A stretch of 64,000 bases of DNA from Sthenelais limicola (Eukaryota; Annelida; Polychaeta; Phyllodocida; Sigalionidae). The position numbers were made by a program, and so were the translations under genes. How positions within the stretch are numbered: the first letter of the stretch is position 1; every line of letters begins with the position of its first letter. The stretch covers positions 41,167,744-41,231,743 of the forward strand of contig OW804096.1 of the NCBI GenBank assembly GCA_942159475.1, read 5' to 3'. The notes beneath the pieces are model-generated. The model did not search any database and was not told the DNA's origin. It worked only from the letters and a program-made list of their open reading frames with translations. This document shows, piece by piece, positions 23,834-35,814 of this stretch.

Positions 23834-25634
23834 AAGGGGGTACGCCTTTCTATTAGAATGGTATGATTAACTGCAATATAAGATCTACATTTAAAATGCA
23901 AATGCAACATAAAGAGTTTATCATTACTAGTAGTATATCTATTTTGTATCGTTATCCGATTGCATTTACAATTCTGCATGATAAACTAAATTGTCCTGCG
24001 GATTAGACTGCGTAGTCGGACGTCTATGCAAATATAAATTTTGCCTACAGAAATCGCTCTTCTCTAGTTCCCACTTTGATATGTCAGTAGATAAGATTGA
24101 AAGATTAATAAAAATAAATTTGTGTCGATTTGAAATAGAAATAGAAATTTGAAACAAAAAGGAGAACATTAGTTCCTTCAACACACCTTTTTCCTACTTT
24201 CCTACTTAATTAGAAACAGTGTTTCTTTAGCTCCTCATAGACCTGTATATATTGATATATGGAGATGTTGTTTCGTACCAGTAAATAAGGGACCACACAT
24301 GAAGAAAAATCGTACTCTCTAACACTAAATAGATCGAAGTGATTCAGGTCCCTATCTCAATATTTAAAGTGGCCGACTGATCCAACGTTAAAGTAGACAC
24401 ACTCACGCATCTGACTAACACCTTTTTAGTCACATACAGTGCTAGAACAGATTGGTAGCGTGATCTATCAAGATCTAACCCTATTGACCGCAAAGCCTGG
24501 AAACTGTCGGTTTACAGGTCTGATACGTGTGAAATAAGGGTTTATGTCGCCCAAGTCATGCACGTTTAGCATGCGATGTTCAGCCTCTGTTAAGCGAAAC
24601 ACACCTTTCGTCAGTCATTTTGTTGTAAAGATACATTCAAGAACATGTGTATATATGTAAATGTACATCGTTTGCTATTTGGTGGTTGGTACGATGTTAA
24701 ACCAATAATAATTTTGAAGATGTTTACTTTGTCACATATGCAGTATACTGATGATGCAACGTTTATATCTAAGAGGGATTTGTTTTTTTAGGCGCTGCCT
24801 GCTTATTCACTATTTCTGATCAGGAGATAACAGTCCAAGTTCTCAAAATAGATATTCATATTCAAAAAAATAATATATTCATATTTAAATACATTTTCAT
24901 TTAATAATTTGTCGAAAGATGGTATAATATTACGCAAAGCCGATCAATTTTGAATTTGAAGACTTATATTTCAATGCGACGATTGCTTAAAGGGTGCGTT
25001 CTCCAGCTGAAAGGAGGTTTTCAAGCCCCTTGCATTAAATTACAGTAATGTTTTAAGTAGTTGACAATATCACTTCCGTCGATGACTAAAAGGGACTAAT
25101 TACTATTATTTCTTTTCTTTTTGGTCTCAATTTTATTATATAATATGCCGTGTCCGAATAATACAGTCTGTTTGAAATTTTGAGAATTTAAATAGTTAAT
25201 CTATAAAACTTTCGTTAGACCATAATATGGAGTACTTTGATGCGTATTTCTAGATTTTGGTGGAATGGGTAATTTGGTGAGCCTCCATCTGCAGTTTGTT
25301 ACGATAGGGGGAAAATGGAAAATCGATGACGAGATGTTTCAAGTTTCAGTAATGATTCTCATTATTTTCAACGTCTCGGGCGTCTGGTGCCCTTTGTCAG
25401 GGACGGAATAATTAAATTTAATGATAGCTCTTGATAAAAGTTGATCAAGACTGTTTCATTAACGGTTCGACAATGAAAACGATAAGAATGAAACTCCCCA
25501 ATAATATAAAGAGACGTATTGGTTTAAATATCTGATAAAATGACAGGAATATATAGGAATCTCGGTAATTAACAGAGATGTTCTGGTTAATAGACAATAT
25601 ATACTTAGAAGTGTCTATACCTAAACAATATCAA
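23834..25634. other. Unassigned AT-rich DNA
   Basis: No gene, RNA or repeat is recognised. Confidence 0.5.
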
Positions 25635-25836
25635 AGCCTAAGGATATAACGGATATTCCTTCCTTTATCCTAAATTCCTTTCCGCATATTACAATGGAAT
25701 CTTTCGAGGCCAGACAATTGTCCCTTATGGTATTAAGTAATTTACGCTATCTACACCTATACTATATGAAAGCCTGATGAATATAATGGAGTTTCCTTCC
25801 TTGATCCTTAAATCCTTCCGTATATTACAATGGAAT
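25635..25836. repeat. Two-copy direct duplication, about 135-bp period
   Basis: The block 25635-25701 (aagcctaaggatataacgg to attacaatggaatc) is repeated with substitutions at 25770-25836 (aagcctgatgaatataatgg to attacaatggaatt). Both contain 'tttccttcctt', 'tccttaaat' or variants, and 'atattacaatggaat'. The spacer is 68 bases. Confidence 0.75.
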
Positions 25837-27652
25837 TGAACGAAGTAAGATAAGCGTTCCTAATTTCTTTCCTAGGTTATGCAATATTATTCATACCTAC
25901 AGGAATACATCATTAAGGGGGTTGTTGCACCAAATGGTTTTACCCATTTTAAGATCGGTTTTGGAACGAAAACTGATGGAAAAACCGATGAAAAGAAAAT
26001 CGGACAGATCGATGGAATGAACTGTCACTTCATCCCAATCGTCCAAATTTATTTTAAAAAATCAGAGCATAATGTCCCGCATCCACTTAGCCGTTTTTCC
26101 AGTCTAGTCGGCGACATTGAAGACCCAGTCTCTGATCATTGGAAAAAGATTCATTCTCGTCGCCGACTGAATGGGATGACTGGACATAGGCTATCAAATT
26201 CAATTCAATAAAAAATATTTGATCGGAATCTTTAACAACAGAGAAAATATCTGTTATTTATCAGCAGTTAATTTCTGAAATCAAGCAGACATGTGATTCA
26301 GTCGGTCTAGTAAACATGGGGTGTAATTTTACCATGGTAATAACTGATTGGTGGAACAGCACCTTAAGAACGAAACAGACTGTCCGCTCCTCTGTGTGTC
26401 TGAAAACTGCCTTCCACTGAGCAGGAGTTAAAGGGTGTAAGCAGTGAATCAATAATAGAATACCAAGAGGAGAGACGGAATAACAGACTATTCATTGAAA
26501 CACACGGTTGAATGACACTTCCAGCAGTACATAATGCATATATGTCTGCATATAGACAAGGGATATACAATGATTTGGAGGATAATATAAAAATATTACA
26601 TACATGTATTGATGTATTGTGCCCCTCTGTGCATGTATATGATTAAACAGAAATACACGAGTTAGCAGTTATTAGTCTGATAACAGCCATAGGGTGTATT
26701 TCCCTCCCAGGGTAATTTAAACATTATTAAAAATTCCTGTAAATACCGAGAAGAGAACAATTAGGAAAAATGTTTATTTTATCGAAGATGCAATTCATTT
26801 CAGGCAATTTACTTACAATGCCGGTAAAAGACCAATGAGATAAACTTAAGATTTTAAACTATACAGCAGGGTACAAACTACCTCATGCATAATTTCATTG
26901 GAAGAATCCACTGGTGTCTGGGGATCTTCTATAGTATGGAACTCCAAGACTTGGCGAAGCCTGTACCTGTGGAGAATCGGTATATATACAGGTAGGCACA
27001 TCTAGTCTCTGCCTACACTGCCTCACCCCTTCCTCATCAATACGTATACCCCCCCCCCCCATATTGCACCCACCCCACCCCCCTACTCACACCAGACAGC
27101 GCATCACTATAGACACTCGTCTACACTAGGTGCTGATATCAAGCTCTCTAGATACGACCAATAGCGTTAGGAAACACAGAGTCACCTGATCTGGCTACGC
27201 CTCTAAATCAAGCATAAAATGATAATAAATTTCGACCTGGGTTTACATCCCTCCTCCTCAATGACAGAGCACCTAGTGTTATTATATATTTGTATATCTA
27301 TGTTACACCTGTAGTATTTTAAGGTATCATTAATGTGAATGAACATCTGCCAGCGTTCATACTTATGATGACACCTGTATGGCTTGTAGGTATAGGTGCA
27401 CATGTAGTGGCGTAACCGTATAAATAGGAATACCTTCTCACAGTTTGCTCTCACCACTATAAGCAATGTGCTCTCTTTGTCGTTAGATATTTTAAATTAT
27501 TTGAATTGTATGCTTCTATTTCCTTTCTTGTAAATATTTTAGTTTATTTTCATACAACTTATTTTCCAGGCATCAATAATTGGCTTTTGGTAATGTCTCA
27601 GAAACAGTTGTGTAAGATGTTTATTATTGTCTTGGCCTGATTGTTTCTGATC
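25837..27652. other. Unassigned DNA with a cytosine-rich tract
   Basis: The plus frame 25879-26211 (110 codons) has no recognised domain. A C-rich tract at 27049-27083 (12, 3, 4 and 6 C runs) could form a G-quadruplex on the minus strand. The minus frame 27203-27466 is Tyr/Ile/Cys-rich and looks random. Confidence 0.45.
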
Positions 27653-27747
27653 AGCTGCCATTAGAAATGCATGAAAACATTGGAGCATTTTATTTTCAGG
27701 AGCTGCCATTAGAAATGCATGAAAACTTTGGAGCATCTTATTTTCAG
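27653..27747 (-). repeat. 48-bp tandem duplication, in frame on the minus strand
   Basis: Two nearly identical 48-base units, 27653-27700 and 27701-27747, start AGCTGCCATTAGAAATGCAT and end TATTTTCAG. The unit is a multiple of three. It lies inside a minus-strand open frame (27539-27736) that reads a 16-residue repeat around FHAFLMAA. Whether the frame is translated is unknown. The high identity indicates a recent duplication. Confidence 0.8.
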
Positions 27748-28499
27748 TTGCAGCGGATGTTTAATTTTAGATTGATAAACGATTTTGACATTATTATTTT
27801 TTCATAAAATTGTTCAGGTTGATAGTTGGCTATATGCTAGAATTATCCAGCATTCGCTGTTCGAGCAAAGTGAATACGAAATACTAGTGTAAGATGGCCT
27901 CTAAAGGAAAAATACATAGTCTGATGATTTACTTTTAGCGACAATTCATTGATTTATTTTTTAAGTCTGATTGTACCCAACCTTAGCAATGTAGACATCA
28001 ATTATTTACAGAGTGGGATAGAGAATGGGATCCTTGAGGGAATACGAAGAGGAAAAGTATTGAATTAATTTCTTTCTATCCTTACCTTAGATTCATTGCA
28101 TTACTTTTTATATCTGTTGAATCGAGGGCGTCGTAGCATTTCTAAAGATTCAAGCGTCACATATTTTAGTCATTCACTAGGGGCTAAGGGCATCCACTCT
28201 TGTTTTTTAAATCACATCTCCTTAGTGTACCTCAGATATCAAACGTAGTGTCAAGGGGGATTGCGTAGGCGATAACAAATTAATCAAATGATGACAAATC
28301 TTCACAGCAGCCATAATCAGACACCATGGGCATGGTCTAATTGGAACAATATAAGTATTCAGTAGATCTTCCCATAATAAGATAGACATGTATCGAAGCA
28401 TTCCACTTCTTTTTTTCTGGTTAGTCACACATATGGAACCAGATCCTCCGAATTAAATTAGTATCAATCTAAACTAAAAATAACTGGCACCAGGAGAAT
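27748..28499. other. Unassigned AT-rich DNA
   Basis: Nothing recognisable is present. Confidence 0.5.
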
Positions 28500-29600
28500 C
28501 AATAATGCGACCCATGCATGAATTCCTACGTTTCCCTGGTCCCAGGACAAAATCAATATCAATGACATTCTATTCATTGGGTTGGAAGGAATTGCTCGAA
28601 TCTACCAAGGTCTATCATATAGATCCGCTAGTTTTGTATAGAAGTAATTGTGAGCAACTCTGTGTCTTCTCCTCGCCCCAGTTTGAGCAATACCCTTTGT
28701 CAATATCCCTAAAAAAGCATCGCTTCGCCTGCAGGCAGAGAGACCGTTGTCGGGGGGGAATATCATATTGCATCCATTTTCCTGGCTGGCTTTCTGTTGT
28801 TTCAGACTTGTGGGATGATTGCAGATTGCAATGGGTAATGCGAGCTTTCCTATCGACATATATATGCTTATTAGGCAACAGTCAGATTTGTGCTGCATTA
28901 TTCCAATAGGCAATAGTTGGGGCAGCTTTGGTTTGGGGCAAAAGGAAGAAGGGCCATACTGTGGGATACTGTGGGCAGCTGGCACTGGGGCATTCCTGCT
29001 GCTTGCTACTGTAGAAGTAGAAGCTGCTGCTTCTGCTCTGACTGCTTCAGCAACTGCCTCTGGTATTCCTCATCTTCCTCCTCCTCTTCCTCCACCTCAT
29101 GCTGATGGCGGCGGTGGTGGCGGTGGTGGTATAGACAGTGGTGGTGCTGTTTAGGTGGTGGCGGTGCTTTCACGTTTCCAGCAGCCCAGTCACCCACTGC
29201 AATGCTGACGTCTGGGGTGGGGAGACAGTCGGTGTACCACGGTTCGTTTGCGGGGTGGTAGGAGGAACAGGCTGGAAGAAGTGCCAAGAGTGGAACCGCT
29301 GTGGTACAACAATACAGGTTGGTGGACCGAAACAGCCGGAAAGGGGACACCATGTGACCCAAGGTATTTCACTGACTGGCGGGGTCCCCTGAAGAGGAAA
29401 AGAGGAGGGGAAGTGGCGGCAGGCAAAGAAGAAGACAAGGACATATATATACACTATAAGGTAAAAGCTCGAAGACCTGACGTCCGAGAGAGAGAGAGAG
29501 AGAGACAGAGAGAGAGTGAGTTGTACGGACCCCACCTTAGCCAGACACATGCAGCAATTGATTCGCCGGGAAGGAGAGTCACTTGAAGTTTAAAAAACAT
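28500..29600. promoter_or_regulatory. GC-rich island with simple repeats, promoter or exon region
   Basis: This is the largest GC-rich block in the window, and several frames are open on both strands at once. It contains GGT/GGC-rich (29105-29165) and GA (29486-29516) simple repeats. On the minus strand a very strong acceptor (ccctcctcttttcctcttcag, AG at plus 29391-29392) is followed by open sequence. On the plus strand the same stretch reads to a donor (ATAAG|GTAAAA, 29461). It lies upstream of the plus-strand candidate exon at 30011, so it may be that gene's promoter, the end of a minus-strand gene, or both. Confidence 0.4.
29006..29362 (-). CDS. Candidate exon with His-, Glu- and Gln-rich tracts
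   Basis: About 118 codons are open on the minus strand to a TAG at 29006-29008. The last 55 residues run through PPPPKQHHH, a His/Arg stretch, VEEEEEEDEE and YQRQLLKQSEQKQQ. This resembles the disordered or coiled-coil tail of a nuclear protein. The glutamates use both GAG and GAA, which argues against a pure simple-repeat expansion. A strong acceptor lies 30 bases upstream (plus 29391-29392). However, the frame directly continuous with that acceptor has an early TGA, and two other frames are open for about 65-72 codons. Frame and strand therefore remain uncertain. Confidence 0.3.
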   Translation of the reverse strand: MGHMVSPFRLFRSTNLYCCTTAVPLLALLPACSSYHPANEPWYTDCLPTPDVSIAVGDWAAGNVKAPPPPKQHHHCLYHHRHHRRHQHEVEEEEEEDEEYQRQLLKQSEQKQQLLLLQ

Positions 29601-30010
29601 CTGGTAGTCCAGGGACTCATCTGTCGTCTGCAATGTGTCACATTCTGCTGGTGGCTTGTGAGGCAACCATAAAAAGTGTTCACGCCCAAAGGAAATTACT
29701 GTCAATAAGCACTCACATTTTACAGAAACTCCAACCACGAGAGCATCGCCCAAGCCTTCCTTCTTCTCCATAATGTGTATTATCGATTTAAAAGAAACAA
29801 AAGGCCTCAAACTCAGGATAAAGAATAGTAATAATAGATCTGCCTCAGACCGCCGCTCGGGAATTTAATATGCACTGCCTTTTTAGCCACATCTTAGCCT
29901 TTACATGTGCCATGCAACGTCCGTGCGATTTGACAGAAACAGCTGGTCATTGTAAGCTTTCCCCGTCCGCTGCACCCGTAAATCCCTTATATGAATAATA
30001 ACACATTGCC

Positions 30011-30176
30011 ATGGATATACGACAATCTGTAGCAGGGAAACGATTAAAAGCAGAAGGGAGTGGAGCAAGCAGCCAGGATCTTCATGGAATTCCCCTTCGC
30101 CAACATCTACCCTGGGGGTCTCTCAGGCATTACCTTATCAGGAAAATTGAGTGCCTTATTCAAGATGATGATTTTG
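30011..30176 (+). CDS. Candidate first coding exon, unrecognised protein
   Basis: An ATG in strong Kozak context (TTGCCATGG) opens 55 codons plus one base. The frame ends at a full-consensus donor, TTTTG|GTGAGT, with GT at 30177-30178. The peptide starts MDIRQSVAGKRLKAEGSG, is basic and Gly/Ser-rich at first, then mixed (IPLRQHLPWGSLRHYLIRK), and closes with an acidic DDDF. The composition is coding-like in an AT-rich setting. A GC island lies upstream, as at the 4829 exon, and both candidate exons end in the same splice phase (one base). I do not recognise the family, and no downstream exon is assigned. Confidence 0.45.
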
Positions 30177-32140
30177 GTGAGTCGAAGACATAATTTCTCT
30201 CCAGGGAATGAATGCATACAGGTATAAGGGAGGAATTTTTAAATTGATCGATGTGAGAGGAGAGCTCTTGTTTGAGATGTTACCACCAAATAATTTTAAA
30301 TCTCTTTCTCAAACAATGTGCAATGGTATGTATGATGTAATGTAATGTATCTAAAGCGGCTCATTTAAAATGGGATGATAAATCAATGGGAGAATCAGCA
30401 TGAGTGGGAATAGCTCTGATTATGTCTAGAAGTGTCTCTGCCGAGAGCGTGTCTGGTGAGTGAATGTGTACCTGCCGCCTATAACCCTCCAGACACCAGC
30501 CCAACACAATATTGATGGACTTTTTACTAGTACAGGTTCAATCAGGTACATTAACCTTCTATTTCCACGCGTCAATCGAAACATTGTACCCAAATATAAT
30601 ACAGATAGCCAAGCATGATATGCTATCATCTCCTGTGCTATTAAATTGTTAGGACAATCAGGGTGATATAGTTATGATCAACCTAATGGAAGGCCATTAT
30701 GACACAACATGAAAACAATATGAATTCATATTAGTCATTAGTCACAAATGTGTTGTTTGACTTTTAGAAATTATTTATCAATGCCACAGATATCTAGGAT
30801 TCAAGATGAAATGATATGGATTAGTGTCCTATAATGCTCTGGTAATCGTTTGCTAGGGCTATAAATATTCATACTGGCACGTAATTTCTAGAATGGTTTT
30901 GTTAACAGCTGTTCACTAATAGCATGCTTGATTGAATACCGATAAAAACCCTTTAACGACATTATTGTGGTGCTTATGTGTTCCTTTAGATGGGTTGCCT
31001 ATATGATACCCATAAAACTACTTACTGCTTGTCAATAATGAATAGTGTTTGTTGTCGAAGTTCTATGGGAAAAATCAATAGATATACAGCGAATTGCTGC
31101 GATACATTACAACAGGAAATTTCTCATTGCACGCGATGAATTATTCAACAAGCCATGCCTCACTGGATTGTAAAACAAAAGTTGCATCGGTTGTGTTCAT
31201 GCCACTGCACTATTGTGTATATATATTGGAACTCACGAGGGTAATTATTTGTGGTAAAGTGATATGTGTATTCCGTGGTGTCATGTAATTTTATAATCCC
31301 CTTAAGACGTGTCCCAGAAATTAGGTTGATATGGCAGAAGCCCGAGGTACATAATCCAATATTATGCATGGGATGCAATCTGATGCATTACCATGAGCAT
31401 GAACTTAAAGAGTTTGCTTTACAATAATGGTGGCCAGCTTATGAGCGAGGTACTCGTTAATTGACCGATCATATAGACAAAGGTGCCTTTGTACCATGGA
31501 TGTGACTTGATATAGATGAGTATTGCCATGCCTCTATTGTATGCTGAATGTTTATTGACTTGGGGATGGACAGCTTTTCAAGCAGCTAGGAAAGTGGTGG
31601 ATGGTGGTGGAATGAGAGTATGTCGATCTGCACCCATGTTCGTTCATCAAGGATGCAGACATATTGATCAGTCTATGTCCAGGGCATTGAAAGACTTGTA
31701 TTAAAGCCAAAATGAATCCCGAATGATGGTAAGGAGCTTTTTTATCACCTCTGACATTTGGAATAAGGAGGTGAATCCCTCATAAGTATTAGAAGGCTGG
31801 GTTTATGAGAATCTCCCGATCGTGCCAAATTGAAATGTCTGTGTCAATATGACGAATGGTCTCCTGGCACTGACCAAATGTTCCACCGAGGGTGGGTATA
31901 TAGTATCCAATGTCTATGTGTATACATGTTTCCCTATAGATCATTTATATTGAGGTGTGGAGCAAAATATTTCCATTCCCTGCCTGGAATTAAAGTTTTA
32001 GTTTTCAAATGTATTTGTTGAATATCGCGTATTATTCACGATACTTAATTATCGCGAATCATTTACTTTAGCTGAAGGCTTGACCGTGAATTCGCAATAA
32101 ATTAATGCTTAAATAAAAATTCTATGCAGGAACAGCTTTT
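30177..32140. other. Unassigned AT-rich DNA
   Basis: No gene is supported apart from a possible 37-base minus-strand micro-exon at 31026-31062. That segment lies between a good acceptor (gatttttcccatag) and a GTAAGT donor and reads NFDNKHYSLLTS. It is too short to trust. Confidence 0.45.
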
Positions 32141-32326
32141 CAGTCTAGGCTCACAGCCTCTCAGATCAGATAAAAATGTTATGTCATTGATTGGACGCCA
32201 ACTTCGCTAATGGCTTTCCTGGCAATGCAGTGGGCGTCTTAATGGGATTATAATACCATTTTGTGGTTTTGAGCTAGAGGCTTTCCCTCAGCTTGGAGGG
32301 ACTCTCTCAACTCTGAGTTAATACTG
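32141..32326 (+). mobile_element. MITE family 1, copy 3
   Basis: It starts CAGTCTAGGCTCACAGCCTC and keeps all internal blocks: ATCAGATAA, 'gtcattgattggacgcc', 'cgctaatggctttcctgg', 'taatgggattataat', 'gaggctttccctcag' and 'ggagggactctctcaact'. The right terminus is degraded (TGAGTTAATACTG). The copy is flanked by TTTT on both sides (32137-32140 and 32327-32330), consistent with a 4-bp target duplication, though T runs are common here. Confidence 0.9.
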
Positions 32327-33099
32327 TTTTATAAATTCTTCTTCTTGGAAGGGTCCGTTCGAGTTACTCTCGTGCTTGAATACACATAAATATTCATCGA
32401 AAGAATCTGCTCTTTCTACAGAATGACAGAATCAGTAACAGAGAGTTCATACGAACCGGACATGAATACAAGCAGGGGTGCTTCTCAGGGGAACGTTCTT
32501 GTATAATTGCTGGCATTGGACAACTGTGCATCAATAAATCCTACGTTTTGGGAGTTCTTTGAGAAGGTTGATGTTTTGATTGAATGCCAGGACAAGAGTG
32601 CCATCCCATTCATTATACTTAGAGAAACATTTATAGCATGGCATTATTTACGTCATGTATGTATATAAAAGCACCTGTTTCTTTTTCTTTAAAATAAATA
32701 AATAAAAGCCCCTGTTTCTTAGTGTAGAACGCACTGATATTTATCATTACATCTCAGATGTCATAATAGAGCATAGTAGGGTTCCATCGTATATTATATA
32801 GTTGTCAAGAACCAATATAATTACATAATTATAGTTACGGGAATCTGCATAATTAGATAAGGGTTGTATTTATGTATGTAATAATTTTATTTCCGATCGC
32901 ACATTTACATATAGCAAATATATCGTCAAGAAAAAGGAATAAAGAAAAATACACAATTTTCCACAACTTTCTGTGCGAACACAGGTTTTCCTAGTCTCCC
33001 TAATATCAAAGTAGGAAATGACTGGGTAATTAGTTATTGAGTGAAACCTTTTCTTGTCTTAGTTGTCAGTCCTTTCCTTTACATGCGAGGTAAGGCTAT
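32327..33099. other. Unassigned AT-rich DNA
   Basis: A 37-base tandem duplication (32665-32683 repeated at 32702-32720, around 'aaaagcmcctgtttctt') encloses a short AATAAATA run. No gene is supported. Confidence 0.5.
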
Positions 33100-34150
33100 C
33101 GTTTACATTACAATACATTTCTTTTTTTATGAAGCAAAATTAGAAAGATTGGGAGTAATATAATTACCCCTAGAGCAGATAATATATGGTGTTAACATAT
33201 AAAATCCAACATTTGTACATGTATATTCCTTAGTTTTCACTAAAGACGAATCAGCGTTTTACTTATTTCATCTCCTTGTTACTTACATACAGTTTTACAT
33301 ACTGCCATACGATTTCTATCAAAACAATAATATATGTGAGAGTATGACTTATAATAATGCAACATACAGTATTTTACTGAGTATATTTCGTAATAAACAA
33401 TTTAAAAGCTTCTATCGACGTACAATTCTTCCCTTGTTTTGGCAATTCGTTCCACAGAACAGGTAATTTATAATACAATGATTTTTTTACCATCTCTGAG
33501 TGAGGTATTGGAACCTTCATAACTTTGCCATTGTTATGAGATCTGAGATTCAGATTTCTGTTGTCTATGTATACATCTTCCTGACTTAGCTTATACGCCA
33601 TTTCTAACATGTGATGATTTCTTCTATCATTCAGTAGCTCAATATTATGCTCTTTATGTAGGTCTATGACATTTGTTCTTTTATCAAGCCCAAAGGCTAC
33701 TCTTATAAAAGAATTCTGAATAACCTGCAGTGTATTTAAGAGATCCTGGGGGGCAACACTGTAAATGCAATCCCCATAATCAAACAGTGGTCTTACGGCC
33801 ACTTTGTAGATAGTTAATATACTCTGTGGAGTTAGGTCTCTTTGTACCCTCCTAATGGCTTTTAATCTTGTAGAGGCTTGTGAGATTTTTGAATACAGAT
33901 GATCCTTGAATGTTAGCTTGTTATCTATATCTAATCCTAAGTAGGTATATTTGTCAGTGTACTTCATGTCCATATCTCCTAACTTAAATTGGAATTTACC
34001 TGAACCATCTAGGTCCTTAGGGGGAATTAATTCCATAATATTACTCTTATCTATGTTAATAGATATCTTATTTTTCCTACACCAAAGACTAACATTTTGG
34101 AGATCATACTGCAGGTTACATACTGAAACACTACATATAATATTAAAATG
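33100..34150 (-). mobile_element. 5'-truncated non-LTR retrotransposon (CR1/Jockey-type LINE)
   Basis: The element is read on the minus strand. A 3'-terminal reverse-transcriptase coding part (33374 to about 34130) is followed by a 3' region. That region ends near 33100 in AT-rich sequence with an ATTGTAATG-like tail. The 5' part (endonuclease, reverse-transcriptase fingers and palm with YADD) is missing, which is typical of incomplete target-primed reverse transcription. The exact 5' break is somewhere between about 34115 and 34155. No target duplication could be read with confidence. Confidence 0.85.
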
Positions 34151-34156
34151 CCTCAT
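33374..34156 (-). CDS. Reverse transcriptase C-terminal part of a LINE (truncated ORF2)
   Basis: In a full element this protein copies the LINE RNA into DNA at the cleaved target site. About 260 codons are open without a stop. Positions below are counted from the first ATG. Residues 15-38 match the segment after the YADD palm motif (LQYDLQNV then LWCRKNKISINIDKS). Residues 72-84 carry the YLG...LTF motif. Residues 117-129 carry YKVAVRPLFDYGD. Residues 143-148 are LQVIQN, and residues 235-239 are WNELP near the C-terminus. This order is characteristic of CR1/Jockey/L2-like reverse transcriptases. The catalytic YADD and all upstream domains are absent, so it cannot work alone. The ATG is internal and the true start was lost; a TGA sits two codons upstream. 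The lack of internal stops suggests a fairly young insertion. Confidence 0.9.
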   Translation of the reverse strand: MRHFNIICSVSVCNLQYDLQNVSLWCRKNKISINIDKSNIMELIPPKDLDGSGKFQFKLGDMDMKYTDKYTYLGLDIDNKLTFKDHLYSKISQASTRLKAIRRVQRDLTPQSILTIYKVAVRPLFDYGDCIYSVAPQDLLNTLQVIQNSFIRVAFGLDKRTNVIDLHKEHNIELLNDRRNHHMLEMAYKLSQEDVYIDNRNLNLRSHNNGKVMKVPIPHSEMVKKSLYYKLPVLWNELPKQGKNCTSIEAFKLFITKYTQ

Positions 34157-35814
34157 AGATCATGTTCTACCAGCATAATGTCTGTTTAACATGGCTGACC
34201 TTTATCTCCATCGACCTGGTTCTCTCAACTCGCAAGTTTCATATTATTTCAAAACACTCCATTGGTTCTGGAAAAAGAAGAGGACTGCATTTATACATGG
34301 GAGCAAATTCCAGTTACCCTTGCAGACATCCAGGACTGTTTTCATTCTTGAGCAATGTGTCATGATGGCATGAGCACAAAGACCTTCACATGATCATTCA
34401 CCCATATCTCTACACCCCCATGTGCCGGAGTTATATCTCACAATAAATAATTCACATGTTGTTTTTGACGCAGACAGTTGAAAATGGCAGATAACACACT
34501 ATCCTGGTCTGCTGTTAATGCCGAATAAACTGCTCTGTAATTCAATATCAATGTCCTGCCGATGGGCAGTTTCACCATTGATGGATAAATTGCCAGTGAT
34601 TCAAGCAGCAATCGTCAAAATTATCCCCCCCCCCCCATCTGCCCGCCATCATCCTCACATGAGAGGTGTGGAATTGGGCCCACATGATGATAGTAAATCG
34701 AGAGAAATTGCATCATCAGTGGATCATGAATCGGTGAGCAGCACGAATGATATGTGAAATGTAGAACCCATTCCGTTCCCAGGAGTAATTTACTCCAACT
34801 CATGCAGAACTGCGTATGCTAAATTTGAACTGAATGAACCCCACAAATGCAAACATTAATCTGGACTGACAGGACATTAGAGATAATAAATACTATTTCC
34901 ATTGGAAAATATGTAATGTATTTTTAATTATTGGTGAAAATAGACAATGTATGCTTTTATTTTATTTATTTTATCGATAAAAGATCATATCATTTTAATT
35001 TCAGTATGGCTATATATTATATATAAAGCGTACGGCAATTTAATGATTCGTTCAGTCTAAGCTGATGCCTTTTTTCATTGCGTGCAATCCATTATCTGAA
35101 ACGAAACAGTTAATCAAGGTAATGGCTCATGACCGATGCTTTCACTTGAGACTGGAGTAAAATAATCCTTTATAGACACACTTTCTTGTTCCTTGCACAA
35201 ATACCTCATTCTGTCGGGGATTTGCGATGGTCAGGCAGATTCATTTCGTGGAGATGATTCTAAGGGGTTCAACCTTCATAGAACATTGAAGACATGGTCT
35301 TACCTATAGTCACAAGGAAATAGGCTTTCATGTGGTGGTCACCAGGACACACTTAGTCACGAACATAAACCATCAATCAAGTTGTATTCGTAGAGTCAGG
35401 AACAGGGCGCATGCACTCCTGGAAGTTTTTGTCAGTGCTCGGCCAGGGAATAATATCAGTTTCCATGGCAGTGATACTAGCTGTACTTTCCTCCTTCTGA
35501 TGGAAAGCTGTAGTATACAGCTATACGTATACACGTGTTGCAGGATGAATATTTTAATTATTTAAGAAGCATGGATGGTATCCTTTGGCAAAGAATCACT
35601 TCTCATGGATGTAGGCATACATATATATGCATCTATCCATCCATGGATGCATACGTGTAATAATACATCTCCATCCATCCATACACCCATCCATACATCC
35701 ATGTATGTACATACATACAATGCATGTACATTCATTCACGTATATAATACAATCCACTTCAATTCAATACTTTATTCCGGATCGCAAACATCCATATTAC
35801 AAAGAAGTAGTAAT
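34157..35814. other. Unassigned DNA with simple repeats
   Basis: It contains a run of 12 C (34625-34636) and a CATC/CCAT-type simple repeat (about 35630-35702). The block 34380-34560 is of mixed composition, contains no gene, and could be regulatory. One weak exon candidate is listed separately. Confidence 0.5.
34664..34733 (+). CDS. Weak candidate internal exon
   Basis: A pyrimidine-rich stretch (34625-34655) precedes an AG at 34662-34663. The next 70 bases are open, read GVELGPHDDSKSREIASS, and end at TCG|GTGAGC. The peptide is polar and not AT-driven. The pyrimidine tract is partly a simple C run, so the acceptor may be accidental. Confidence 0.25.

Noticed and set aside
25879..26211. 110-codon open frame as a gene
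   Set aside because: No domain, no splice borders, and composition follows the local AT bias and a short GATGGAAAAACCG-type repetition.
35052..35075. CAGTCTAAGCTGATG resembling a MITE family 1 end
   Set aside because: Similarity stops after about 14 bases with no internal family blocks or second terminus.
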